Assembly (NCBI GenBank): GCA_004123355.1
Contig: SCHM01000002.1
Span: forward strand, 9,211,569 to 9,275,568
Length of the DNA stretch: 64,000 nt
Reading direction: 5' to 3'
From: Amphirosellinia nigrospora
Taxonomy: Eukaryota; Ascomycota; Sordariomycetes; Xylariales; Xylariaceae
The notes under the pieces were generated by a model. The model did not search any database, had not been told where the DNA came from, and was given only the letters and a program-made list of their open reading frames with translations. A program made the position numbers and the translations under genes. Below are positions 48,464 to 59,312 of this stretch, piece by piece (the first letter of the stretch is position 1; every line of letters starts with the position of its first letter).

Positions 48464-49624
48464 TCATAGTGCTTGAGCTGCCTCCGGCTTCCTTCCCCAG
48501 GCCCTTGTAAACACCATATGAACTTTGTAATCCACAAAGTCTTTCTGACATAGCGCGATGAGCTCAGCTGCCTCTTCCGTCGTGGCCATACCCTCGATGC
48601 CTCCTAGACTAACAATCCCCGTAAGTGTTTGCGCGGCCAATGTCCTGATCTGCAAATTCATTCGTGCAGTCCAATCTTTCTTCTTATCTGTATATAACTG
48701 CGAGCTTGAAGGGTATGCCTTGTCACCGCATTCCACGCACCCAGCCTGCCTGAGGTAACCCTGCATGCCGATAGGAAGACTAAACTTATATTAGTTTTAC
48801 GTTGCATCACGCCGTTTTATATATATGAAGAGGCAAGGAGGGGGGGAGAAAGAAGAAGCGTTCTCCGATGACGCACTTCATGTCTCTGCCAACTTTCTTT
48901 GCAAACTTCCAGTTCACTTCTTGGAACTTGAACCATGCTAGGCTGGGCGGCTCAAGGGATGTTAGAATCTATGTCATTGTCAGTATGTCATTTAAGACTA
49001 GAGCCTTGGCGTTTCTAGACATCGTAGGCCAGACTTTCCCCCCAATTATAATAGGGAGCTTACTACGAAATGTCAGCGGGGAATGAAAACGAAGTATTCT
49101 AGGTAGGAGATATACAGGGCGGCATAGGGAAGTTTTTTATACGTACCTGGACTAGTTTCGGCCCATGCTATATAGCCTCCGGGTTTGAGGAGAGTCATTA
49201 GGTTCTTCACTAGGTCAAGTCCGTCCCCTTCCTTTAAGGCGAAGACGATACACCGCACGTTCACAACGTCAAACTTCCCAATTAGATCGCTAGGGAATGG
49301 CTCAAACATGTTGGCTTGTCGTAGGGTAATGTTGGAAGCTAGAGAAGACGTAGATGGGAATTTAGAGGTGTCGAAGTCCAGACCAACAAGCTCTGCATCC
49401 GGAGACAACGTCTTGGCAATCTCCGAGAGCCAAATTGCGGTTCCTGTTGCAATCTCCACGATCTTTGGAGGTGTTGGTGAGGCAGCAAGTGAGGATGCAA
49501 TATGCGGAGGGAGCAAATCATTATGCATGATGTCATCGAATAAGTGATGTTGCCTGTCCAGCCGAGCCTGTTCAGATTCAGCAGACCCGGCATTAAGAAA
49601 ATAGATAGACCCGTTAGTAGACAT
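48464..49624 (-). CDS. SAM-dependent methyltransferase (UMTA/LaeA-like class I), model uncertain
   Basis: Exon 1 (49624-49147) begins MSTNGSIYFLNAGSAESEQA and contains motif I KIVEIATGTAIWLSEIA, ELVGLDFDTSKFP (motif II acid), FDVVNVRCIVFAL (motif IV) and LMTLLKPGGYIAWAETSPG (motif V/VI), ending at a GTACGT donor. The terminal exon, from about 48766 to 48464, reads GYLRQAGCVECGDKAYP, SLGGIEGMATTEEAAELIAL and ends RKPEAAQAL, which is the family's C-terminal helix and strand. The middle part (about 49070-48800) has a plausible exon ILTSLEPPSLAWFKFQEVNW but the splice sites are unclear. Motif I has GTA where GTG is usual. The natural substrate is unknown; the family is common in specialised-metabolite clusters. 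Confidence 0.65.
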
Positions 49625-50430
49625 CTTGACTAAGATGAGCGCTGGTATCTATTTGACAATTTTAGGTATGAGAAATGGAGACGAGGATTTGCAAAGGGTA
49701 TGGTATCTAATGAGTAAAACTGATATATAGAAGGATATATAGTAGCGAAATGGATGCCTGAATTTGCCTTCAGCTAATATTTATATAATACCCGTGTCTA
49801 GTGAAATTACGCGTTGTGGATCGACGGCGATTACCGTATCTAGGAACGTTGTGAGCCGGCCACGGCGCAGCTTAGCATGGGGAGCTCGCTACACGCTACC
49901 GATTGGGTTTGAAGCTCATGATGCATGTTACGATGTACGTACCTAGCCTATAGACAAAGGACGTGTGTGTATATATGGAGACTAGTGGTGTAAGTCCTTT
50001 CCGCAAAGACTAGAGTCTTACCTAGCCCTATACCAGAGGTCCTGACAATGCATAGCCCTTACTTGCCTTGCCACAACTTGGATTTTACCCCAAACTCCTG
50101 TAGTGAAGAACCTCTATATTGAAGAACTAAGTAGAATGGCAGTAACTAATACCTTATACTTAGTTTGATGTAGTCTGCTTTGGGACTGTTTCATTGCATC
50201 GAAACCTCTAAAGTAGCACCCGTGTAAGAGTCAGTCTTTCGACTACCTATACTATTATCCAACTCGTTTGAATATAACGAGCTTTCTGTACTACACGGTT
50301 GATCATGCCTGGATACGACTGGATTCGGTTGTATTGATGTATGTCAGGTAGGTTTCCTCCGTATTACGAAATGCCGTTGTATGTATGTAACCTAAAAAAT
50401 TATTAAAATGGGTACTTTGCTGTACACTAT
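49625..50430. other. Intergenic stretch
   Basis: Upstream region of the methyltransferase. No supported gene or repeat. Confidence 0.45.
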
Positions 50431-50826
50431 TTGCAGCAGGATGCATGCTGCAGAATAAACTTGAGTTGTCGCTTATCAACAAGCGCGTTGATTGGGTGTT
50501 TCGTATCTGTATGCATTACTACACTGGGATATCAATCTTGTTGGAGAATAGACGTGGAACAGATCAAGCTGAAAGATGGGGCCCATATCTTAGCTTACTT
50601 AATGAATAGTGTTCAGCTGTCCACGGGCGACCCTTTCTATCCACCGGAATGGTTGGCCGCTCTCAACTTAGTCTTGACACGTAACGATATTCGGCAATTG
50701 AACAAGTTGATCTCGGCTAGGGCAAAACGCAAAAGAGGGGAACAAGCTAGGGCAACGTCCAACAACATTAGCGAAGGATCTATGCCTGGGGTATCTTCGA
50801 ACCTATTAAATCCTGGGCGAAATTAG
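50431..50826 (+). CDS. Possible terminal exon of an unknown protein
   Basis: An open stretch of about 130 codons with protein-like composition. Its hydrophilic part reads VEQIKLKDGAHILAYLMNSV, FYPPEWLAALNLVLTRNDIR and QLNKLISARAKRKRGEQARA, including a basic KRKR patch that could be a nuclear localisation signal. There is no good ATG at its beginning, and it starts just after a TTTGCAG acceptor-like word, so it looks like a last exon whose upstream part I cannot find. No family recognised. Confidence 0.28.
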   Translation: MQQDACCRINLSCRLSTSALIGCFVSVCITTLGYQSCWRIDVEQIKLKDGAHILAYLMNSVQLSTGDPFYPPEWLAALNLVLTRNDIRQLNKLISARAKRKRGEQARATSNNISEGSMPGVSSNLLNPGRN

Positions 50827-50829
50827 CGA

Positions 50830-52936
50830 CATGTATTGTTACGTGAATTGCTGGGAAACACCCATGCCAACCGTTCTTTATCTACATAGCTGCAAGTTGC
50901 TTCCTTCGTTTAGATGTATGAGGATGCAGGTGTACAGTCATCCATGGATGCTCGCGATAAGGAACTCGCCTGCTGGCATTTGATGCAATAAAATGGAAAA
51001 TAATTTATGTCTAAGCCCGCCCAAAATATTGGAGTACATACTTTAAGCATGAATTAATAGTCATGGCATATTCATAACAACTTGCGGTGTGATTCGAGCA
51101 TGGTTGTGCATTTCTACAATACTACGTACTAGTGGTATAGTAGTACTATCGGCTGGCATCAAATCCCAGGGCCACCTAATAGTCGAGATATAAGCAACTT
51201 GTAGAATAACGCTCCGCTGCTATATGCAAAATGAATACATTAGGTAATTTCAGATTCAAACCTTACGGTATTATTCCTTAAACCAACAATCATACATTCC
51301 TTTTTCGATCTTAGTATGTAGGTCGTTTTGAATAAGTAACAGGTTATATACACATATGTTTCTTTTGACCACAAATATGCGTATTGTGAATAAGTTGGGG
51401 CTTTTTGATAAAATTTAAAAGAGATCGGTAACCTACCTAAAGTCTAGATTGGGGCATTATGTCGGCCTTTTGAGCATCCGCAAGTCTTATTACTGAATCT
51501 TGAACCATGAAATTTCTTGCCTGAGGACTGTGCTCAAACAGCTTCCATGCTGAACTTAACGTATCTTCTAATTACTAGTCACACTGCTTTAACTTGGTTG
51601 TGCGATATTGAATACAAATCACAGGACATCTTGGGGGACTCATATTTTGAAGAGTGACAGGAATATTAAATTTGTCTTGTTATAAGTTCAGGAGTCTGAA
51701 TTTAAATTTCGTTATTAACATCCTGTTCTTATCGAGACTGCATGCCACTAGAGGGCATCGGGGAAGAGGTCTTAGCCACAGAGCAACGAGCCAGCCAGAG
51801 TCCTACATGGCCGGTAGCCCCCAAGCCCTTCTCGAGTATGCCTACAATTAGAAATCCTACAAAGGAGAGGAAGCCTCGAGATCTGTTTATAAATCGGGAA
51901 TGAATGAGATGTTATACTTTAGAGGGAATTAGAAGATTAGAGACCGTATAAACTCCCAAAAGGATGATTAGACGAATAGAACACCACGCTCTAAGCACTT
52001 AAGAACCAGAGGCCGGAGGATCAAACATATGTGAGTCGTCGGATGCCTGTTCAAAGAGACGAGACCAAGTGCCAGAGACGCCAAATATTGTTACGAGTCA
52101 GAAGTGCAGAAGAGTGTAGACGATGGTAGATCATGATCAAAACCAATAGGCGTGTCGGTTTATCGTCAGTGAGTTAGAAAAGAGACGTGTACGCCGATTC
52201 GCCTAGTCTCAATAGAGGCGTAGACAAGAATTCCAACCATGTACTTGATTTAAAACGTCTAGAATGCGGAGTGAAAGATTGGTGATAGAGGTACTAAACA
52301 CTTCATCAGCACAGGAAGTGACTTGAAATATGTCTTGTCAGTCCATGTCCTTATTTCTTGAGCGAGTCTTGTGTGGCCGGTGAAGGGAAATGGCTAAAGC
52401 CTGAGAGCACCGGTATTACACGGAGTACTCCGCATTTGGGCGATTCTGTTTGGCTAGTCAGAAATTGATATATCATCCAGGACAATCGTGCGCTATTTAA
52501 TTTCCAATGTGTTACTTACAAATAGTGTAAGAGTACCGAGGTAGATGCCTCCTTTTTTTTATAAAAAAAAGGGTTCTGCTCTCAAGTTTTGTCGGTTAGT
52601 AATATAAAGTTGGTTTTATGGTTGTTGTCGCCTTCATAACCAGTTCTGCGAGATTATTTCATGGATCTAATATTATCGAATTACATAGCTCAAACGATGG
52701 TACCATCATGCATCATGTGTCAACCGGACGGTTCGCCCATTGGCTTTGTCTTTGGTCACCCAAGCACTAAGCATTTCAGTGACTGGCCCAAGATTTAAAA
52801 CCACGTTTTCCCTTTTCTCCAACATTTGTGCTTACTCATTACTCAGCAACAATTTACCAGAGTCCTCTACGGCCCTCTTCCCAAACTATGAGACTTCGAT
52901 AACATCCCGACTTATCAAGATACGACTCGATTGAAA
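50830..52936. other. Intergenic stretch
   Basis: About 2.1 kb with no recognisable gene on either strand; short frames only. Confidence 0.5.
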
Positions 52937-53654
52937 ATGTTAGTGCGGGCCGCAACCTTGGCTGATCTAGACGAGATCACCTCGTTGAGTATAGCCGCCT
53001 TCAACGACGACGTCCTCTAGCCCTACCGATTCCCACATGCCGCCGAATATCGTATGACCATATCAAGTTCAGTCGCATTCGCTACTCCGAGTATCTGGAG
53101 AATGCCAAAATCGGGGCCTACGCTGCCATGGTGGTCGAAGCACCCAGTAGGGAAGACGCCTCTGTGAAGAAGATCATCGCGATGAGCATTTGGACATTGC
53201 CTGGATATCATCTGCCGAAGGCGCACGCCGCAGTACAAGGCGAGCATTTCATTAGCTTTACCATTCCCTGATGGTAGCTGACTGAATTGGTAGTGAAGAA
53301 GCTGTCTGAGCATCCAGAACGCCGCGATGCTGATCCAGCCCGTATAGCCGAGTTCACAAAAGAGATAGGTCGGGCTAAGAAGAACTGGTTTGACGACGTC
53401 TACGGGATGACCAGTTGAGGTTGATGAACCTCGCTACACACCCAGATTACCGCCGGCTTGGTGCGGCAGCGCTGCTCGTCGAATGGGGTCTAGAGAAGGC
53501 GACGGCGGAACAGGTTCCGGTGACGTTGTTCGCGAGCCCGATGGGTTATCCCCTTTATTCAAAGGTAGGCTTCACCGAGGTTGGTTCGTTTCATGTCCAG
53601 GTCGAGGGAGATGGCGCGTTTGTCTCCCGCCTTGGAATGGTGTGGACGCCTTGA
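52937..53654 (+). CDS. GNAT-family N-acetyltransferase, frame interrupted
   Basis: Acetyl-CoA-dependent acetyltransferase of the fungal GNAT group. It begins MLVRAATLADLDEITSLSIA, then a premature TAG at 53018-53020 where the family has a tyrosine, followed by PYRFPHAAEY, DHIKFSRIRYSEYLENAKIG and KIIAMSIWTLPGYHLPKAHA. A 45-bp intron (53233-53277, GTACAA...GGTAG) fits the phase and removes two further stops, leading to LTELVVKKLSEHPERR and KKNWFDDVYG. After one lost G (53404-53406) comes the acetyl-CoA-binding motif A: LRLMNLATHPDYRRLGAAAL, then PMGYPLYSKVGFTEVG. About 223 residues. The TAG cannot be explained by a base-count error, so this copy may be inactive or carry a substitution error. 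Confidence 0.65.
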
Positions 53655-54257
53655 GGGCCGAGAAGATGAGCTCTGGAAGAGAGTCCCCCCAGATCGAAGG
53701 TGATCTACTAGGGGTTAAGAAGTAGTAAAAGACTTCTCTAACCCTTAGTTGCTCTCCAAAACTCATTGTTCTGCATTCTGAAATTGGGCGCTTAAATACG
53801 GCAAAACGTCGTCGCCTGCCGTGATCCTAAAATTACAGACGTTTCAGCCGTATTATCGTTAGTTGTCGCCTTTTTATGTAGAATCAGAATCCCCGACTTA
53901 CTATTAAAAGCTAAAGTCTACAACAAGCACACACCTACCCCATCTACAGCCGTTCTAAGATGCTTATGTCTATGTTTAAAGTATAGCGAATCAAAAGTTT
54001 GGAACTTCCCAACTGTCGAGATATCTCGAACACGAAACACAGTAAAAGTTTGAGTCGTTGCCTAAATCACATCAAGCCAAGAATAGCCTGGGATGGGGCT
54101 CTAGAGGGCAATGTAGCCTCCAAGAACATGAATTATTATGTAAACATAGCTAAATGAGTAAGTAAATTATATCTCATCCTCCAGTCTCGTATTCCCCAAA
54201 GCCATTTACCTATAGCGATAAGCGGACACTTACTCCTACCCGTGTGTAGTAGTGCAT
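53655..54257. other. Convergent intergenic region
   Basis: Between the GNAT gene and the 3' end of the P450 gene; nothing further supported. Confidence 0.5.
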
Positions 54258-56051
54258 TCAGGCACATAACGGCTTAAGTTTCAGGAGGAGGCCATTCGAA
54301 GGCTTGATGGTGATAGCACCCTTTGGTAGAATTTTCGATTCCTCCATGGCCAACTCCCAAGAGAAGTTACGGATCATGGAGGCGAGTAGACAGCGCATTT
54401 CCGCTTTGGCGAAACCCTGTCCTATACAGCTTCGTGGGCCATGGAGAAAAGTCAAGAACTCGTAGTTGCTGTTGGCGCCGCCATTTGAATTCGGCTTGCC
54501 GGCCGTTATCCAACGCTCGGGGCGGAACTGGCCCGCATCGGGACCCCAGAGGTCAGGGGAGCGGTTCATTTGCCACATCGAGAGAATTATTATCACCCCT
54601 TTGGGAATGACCTGGCCCGCGAGGCTTGAATCACGGATAGCTTGGCGCATTGTCAATGGTACCGTCGGTATAGACGCAACGTCTCGTTCATAATGCCGTT
54701 TAGATATGGCAGTGGCTCCAAAATACCACCGAAATCAGTTGATTTATCAATCTTCGAGTCATCTGGCAGTGCGTGTCGAATCTCGTCTCGGAGCATATCT
54801 TGAAGTTCTGGGTATTTGGCAAGCAAGTAACATGCCCAGCTTAGAGCGGAAGACGTGGTCTCGTGTCTGATTAAATAATATTGCGGTTAGCCTAGTTCTA
54901 AAGTGTAGTAGAGTTTGAGATTAGACCGTTTTGCTATATGCAGAACGTACCCGGCAGCCAAGAAGGTTAAAAGCTGGTCCCTAAGTTGAAGATCGGTAAA
55001 GTTACCCGACTGAATAAGAAGTGATAAAACGTCAAAGTGGTTGTCTTTCGAATCAGCGATTGCGTCCTTCTTTTCTTGTATCATCGGCATGCAAAGACTA
55101 CTAAGAGTGGTCGTTAAGTATCTGAATAAACTGTTCATCTTCCACGGGAGTAGTCGAACGAAAGATAAACCAAACAATAGCGAGGACATAGCAAACACAA
55201 GCTTCGCCGGTGCCGGCTCAAGAAGCTGCTCGTAGATGCCAAGCAGTGGATCTTCTGCTTTCTTCAGCGTGTTAAACTCTCGACCCATGCCTGCTACCCC
55301 GATGATATCAAGAGTGACCTTACTAGTCCAATTTGAGAGGTCGATTATCCCAGTGCCTTTGCCCTCACCATTCTCAAGGGCATCTTTGAGTGCTTTGGAC
55401 ATGAGCACAGACTTTTCCCACATCATGGGGTACAAGTCCTTGATATGACGGAAGCTAAAGGCTGGCATGGTATTCTTCCGTAGAAATTTGTGCTCGTCTC
55501 CCTCGACCATAATAAGTCCATCGCCAAGTATATGGCGCAGTAGTTCGCTGAGTTTTGGTGGCTTGATGAAGTCATATGCTTTGTGGACGAGCAAATCCGG
55601 CAGCATCCGTGGTTTAGTGATTAACACCTGAAAATCAAAAGCACTGAGATTGAGAATATCTTGATTTGGGTACTTCTTGACAAGATCGAGAAAGAGGTCT
55701 CCTCCAGGCCGACCGCTGACGACCAGAGAGCGATGAGTGACACTGAGAAAGTTCTAATACCTAGTGAGTAAATGATTTATGTTACTTGGCAATATTTGCA
55801 AATAGCTTTCTACTTACTCTTGGGCCATCAAGGTGTCTTAGCGGGCTGAGCAATATTGGGTAGAGGAGACCCCAAAATAAAGCAGCGAATGCATAATTTG
55901 CAAGGAAGATGACGGCTGCGATATCCAGATGAGTACCGAAGTTGAATATCTTGGGGAACACATCAGCATAGAGCTTGATAACGAGCAGGGACTCTGCTGT
56001 CGCTATAAGGGTGAGGCTTGGGAAGCTGAAGATCTGAGCTGCTACACCCAT
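54258..56051 (-). CDS. Cytochrome P450 monooxygenase
   Basis: A haem-thiolate monooxygenase anchored in the ER. Exons are 56051-55818, 55753-54951 and 54866-54258 (about 548 residues). Introns are 64 bp (GTAAGT...TATTAG) and 84 bp (GTACGT...AATCAG, CTAAC branch). Two hydrophobic N-terminal stretches (LTLIATAESLLVIKL and AAVIFLANYAFAALFWGLLY) precede the proline-rich hinge. The second intron splits the I-helix oxygen-binding motif AAG/HETTSSALSWACY. ExxR is NETLRLYP, the PERF-like segment is FRPERW, and the haem loop is FLHGPRSCIGQGFAKAE with the cysteine ligand. One C is missing in a run at 54667-54668, between RLYP and TVPLTMRQA. Family number and substrate cannot be assigned. It lies head-away from the GNAT gene and next to a Zn2Cys6 regulator. 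Confidence 0.9.
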
Positions 56052-56930
56052 CGTAGAGAAAGAAGCAAAATGACCAGACTAATCGATAGAGAGAATGAAA
56101 CCCCAAGATAATTTATAGCCTTTGTAGGGCATCTGTAATTGCGAGCCCTTAGCTTTGAAGAATCTACTGAGGTCTGTTTTCTCACGTGAAGACTCTAGGT
56201 ATCGGTAATAGTTTCGCGTCAATCAGGCTGCCGTGATATGAACGACAATGGGGCGATGTTTTTTTGATGAGCCATGGCCGAATCTCCTCAAAGACTTGTT
56301 GGAGTATACTTCGTAGGAATATTCACATGCACCAGGACTTCATAAGATCGGCAGTGCTGGGTGCCAGGATGAGGTGATGGAGTAACCCATACATCTAACG
56401 ATGACTAGCCACCCGCTTGACTTTGCGGGGATGTGGGGGTAGCACAGGCGAATGTCTTGGGATTTATACCTCGCAAAGTACGGCCCCATTCGGTTTAGCC
56501 TACAAGATGCCAATGTTGTACTTCGATATGAGTCTATGTCTCTGTCGGCTTTTGTCCTCTTTCGTGGGCTCGGTCTAAAGCACTTGGACGCCACTAGAAC
56601 CTCGCAAGCTCATACTAAATCAAGGCGGCGTGTCGTATCAGTGCCCCCATTTAGACAAAGCCTCTTGATCTTGTATGCCGACGCAATCTACAACCATAGA
56701 ATGTTTCTATGCTTGAACACACTATTGCCCTCAAGCAGAATAATGAATATGATCATATTAAAAAAGTAAACTAGTGTCAGGTCTGCGAGCCGAGTGTCAG
56801 GGGGATATCAAAAGCTGTGATAAACAATCCATTAGAGTAGCATACTGTATAACCTAATACTTCACGTCATTAATCATAACAATAGAACAAGAGCAGAAAG
56901 ATCCTAGGCAATCAACCTAGTGAGCCTCTT
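56052..56930. other. Intergenic region upstream of the P450
   Basis: Promoter side of the P450 and 3' side of the regulator. The minus-strand frame at 56340-56594 and plus-strand frame at 56452-56769 overlap and have no motif. Confidence 0.5.
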
Positions 56931-58849
56931 TTAGTGTGACGATGGAGAAGCCACTGGCTCATGAGTTGACAGTAACGTCATAGCCCGAACCAAGCTTTGG
57001 GTACCAGGCCGTGGGGGCGCTGGGTTGTTCGAGGCGGTTTGTTTCTCCCACGGGATAGCCGACCTGACTCCGACGGCGGATTTCATACGACTTAGTATAT
57101 CTCGGCCTTGCTTTCGTTGCTCGGTGTTGCGTAAGGGCAATATGTAACCAGCCGGACGGGTTGGAAAACAACTAATGCTGCGGCCCCGTCTTGGGGTACT
57201 GAAACAGGACCACCATCGGGGCCCAGATCTCCCATAGCAAACGGCACGGAATAGAGCATGTCGTCGATTGCAAGTCGGACGTTTTGCTTCAGAATCGGAA
57301 TGCAGTCCGCCCACGCCGCTTGGTCGCCGACTCTCCATGTCTCTGTTTCGTTGGAAGAGATCCGAATCGAATCATAGTATTCCAGTAAACTTAACAACAA
57401 TATCAACCGTGCAGAGCGTATTAATATGATAATACAAGCTGTTTTAGGATCGTAATACGCTGATCCGGCCGCAAGTTGACCCAAGGCAGCCGGAATGCTC
57501 CGGCCATCGAAGGTAATCTCCCAGTATGATTCAGCCTCTATATCCCAACTATCGAACTCTTCAAGGGCTTCAAAGCACTCTCGTAAAACAGATTGGTCTG
57601 TCTCGACCGAACACCATTGACTAATCGATGGTGACGTGTCGCCATTTGCTTCGTGGCCTTCATTTGGATTCGTGCTGCATTTCAACAGACTCTGCCGTAG
57701 ACCCATAGTTTTCGTCATCAAGGACATGGCGCGCATAATCGGATCATACAGGCTTAGTAAAGCAACCAAGCCACCGGGGTCACTGTACCTATTATCTTGA
57801 TTTAAGAAGGAGTGCACTTGCTGTTGTGGACTATCAGCATTCATACTTGATCTACCGGATAGTAGTGAGCAAGTTCCAAGTTCCCAGAATGGCCGACTTA
57901 CTAATTTGAGAAGCGCTAAGAGGAACAGCTCAGACCCCCTATTTGTGTAGAGTTGCTCTACGCCCCTTTTCTCTACAAGGTAGTATAAACCAGAAGTATG
58001 TTCACTAGAGTCGCCCCAGCCTTCTTCGCCAATGTCCTATTCAGCTATCAGCACCGATTAGGTTTTAGGATCTAGGGTTAGCTGAAGACCATTCACCTTG
58101 AACATGCACAAGAGCAAAACCGCGGCAAGTACCCTATCGTCAGTAGCTTCATCCTCAGTCTGAATGGTTTCCCGCAATACCCGTATTGCACGACCATAGT
58201 TCCGGTAAGACTGGATGCGGAACCGACCGCTACCAAACTGATTATACGCCGCCATCTGGGCGACGCTCAGCGTGGCCAACTCTAAAAGCCCGTGGCCGTC
58301 GTGATTGTAGAGACTTGGGAGGAAACTCAAATGACCTGGTAGGTTGTCATTCTCATCCGGCGTTACAAAGCGACGGATGAAGTAGCAAAGTGATATGTCA
58401 TCGTATGAGACTTCCAGCTGTGGCATGATAGCTGGAGGTCGCACGTCGCAATCAGTCCGAATGACAGTGTGGCCGCTGCTGGCCACCCGGGCAGCGGCCG
58501 CGGTTGACGTGGTGCTTGAGACCTTTGCCGACATTGCTGTCGCGATGAGGGGTGCTCTTGCTTTGAAGCTGTCTTGTCCACGCGGAAGTGGAACTGATCA
58601 GCATACCCCGGACAGGGCTGGCCGTAGATATGGCAACGCTGGCACGATGGCCGCTTTTCGTCGCACTAGTCCGGAGGGAACGCGCGGAGTTAGTTAAAGA
58701 CTGACCCCTGAACCTGTCGGGGAACGCTAATAACCCGATATCGTCAAGCGTTCCTCCGGCCGCGAACGTCTATGGAGCTGATAACTTACTTTGATCTTTC
58801 GTTGTCGACAAAGCTTGCAGCCAGTACTAAAACGGCCCGGGAAAACCAT
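56931..58849 (-). CDS. Zn(II)2Cys6 fungal transcription factor
   Basis: Probable pathway-specific regulator. Exon 1 (58849-58790) encodes MVFPGRFSTGCKLCRQRKIK. A 124-bp intron separates it from CDEKRPSCQRCHIYGQPCPG (exon 2, 58665-58097), so the binuclear zinc cluster is C11, C14, C21, C28, C31 and C38, with the intron between K20 and C21. A 60-bp intron (58096-58037, GTGAAT...GAATAG) leads to exon 3 (58036-56931): DIGEEGWGDSSEHTSGLYYL, VEKRGVEQLY, then a long helical regulatory domain ending HEPVASPSSH. About 578 residues. Two single-base losses (runs at 58549-58552 and 57117-57118) shift the frame. The short C-terminal region has no recognised effector motif. It is divergent from the SDR gene at 59313. 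Confidence 0.85.
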
Positions 58850-59165
58850 CTTGGTTAGTAAATTAGACCGAGATGCGAGAAGTCATAACGATTCATAGCT
58901 GACACTTCTAAAGGCCTCCGGCAATTGGGGTACCAAGTGGAACCTAAAAGGCCCTTGCAGATCTGCTGATTTATGCGAGCAGTGGCTTAGTCTAGATGTC
59001 AGACACCAGCTGGGCGAAGCTGATCTTTACTGAGAATGGCTTAAGTTCCGAATTTCGTTAACGGTGCTTGGCATGGAACGGACAAACGTTCGTGGAAGCC
59101 GAGGTTGTTAAACCAATTTAGTCAATGGTAGAGTTAAAGCTGGACTTCGACACTAAGCGACCAGG

Positions 59166-59250
59166 AACTTGCAACACCACCGCCAATCCCAACATGGTGA
59201 CGGGCAATATTTCCAATCCCGACAAAATGCCGTCACTGCCGTTGCAAGTT
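59166..59250. promoter_or_regulatory. Nested inverted repeat with CCAAT direct repeats in bidirectional promoter
   Basis: Within the 463-bp space between the regulator and the SDR gene. Outer arms AACTTGCAAC (59166-59175) and GTTGCAAGTT (59241-59250) are perfect reverse complements. Inner arms GTGACGGGCA (59197-59206) and TGCCGTCAC (59228-59236) are complementary apart from one G. Between the arms, CCAATCCCAACA (59183-59194) and CCAATCCCGACA (59213-59224) form a direct repeat containing a CCAAT box each. The block ends 62 bp before the SDR start codon. The symmetry suggests binding sites for dimeric factors or a small hairpin insertion; function is inferred. Confidence 0.5.
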
Positions 59251-59312
59251 TATTTCACATTGCATCTTCCTGGATGACATGTTGAGAGTACATCACCAAT
59301 AACTCATTCATC

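Noticed and set aside
57842-57893. A third intron (GTAAGT...GGTAG) in the Zn2Cys6 gene
   Set aside because: The segment is open in the correct frame and joins both sides without splicing, while removing it would put the downstream exon out of frame.
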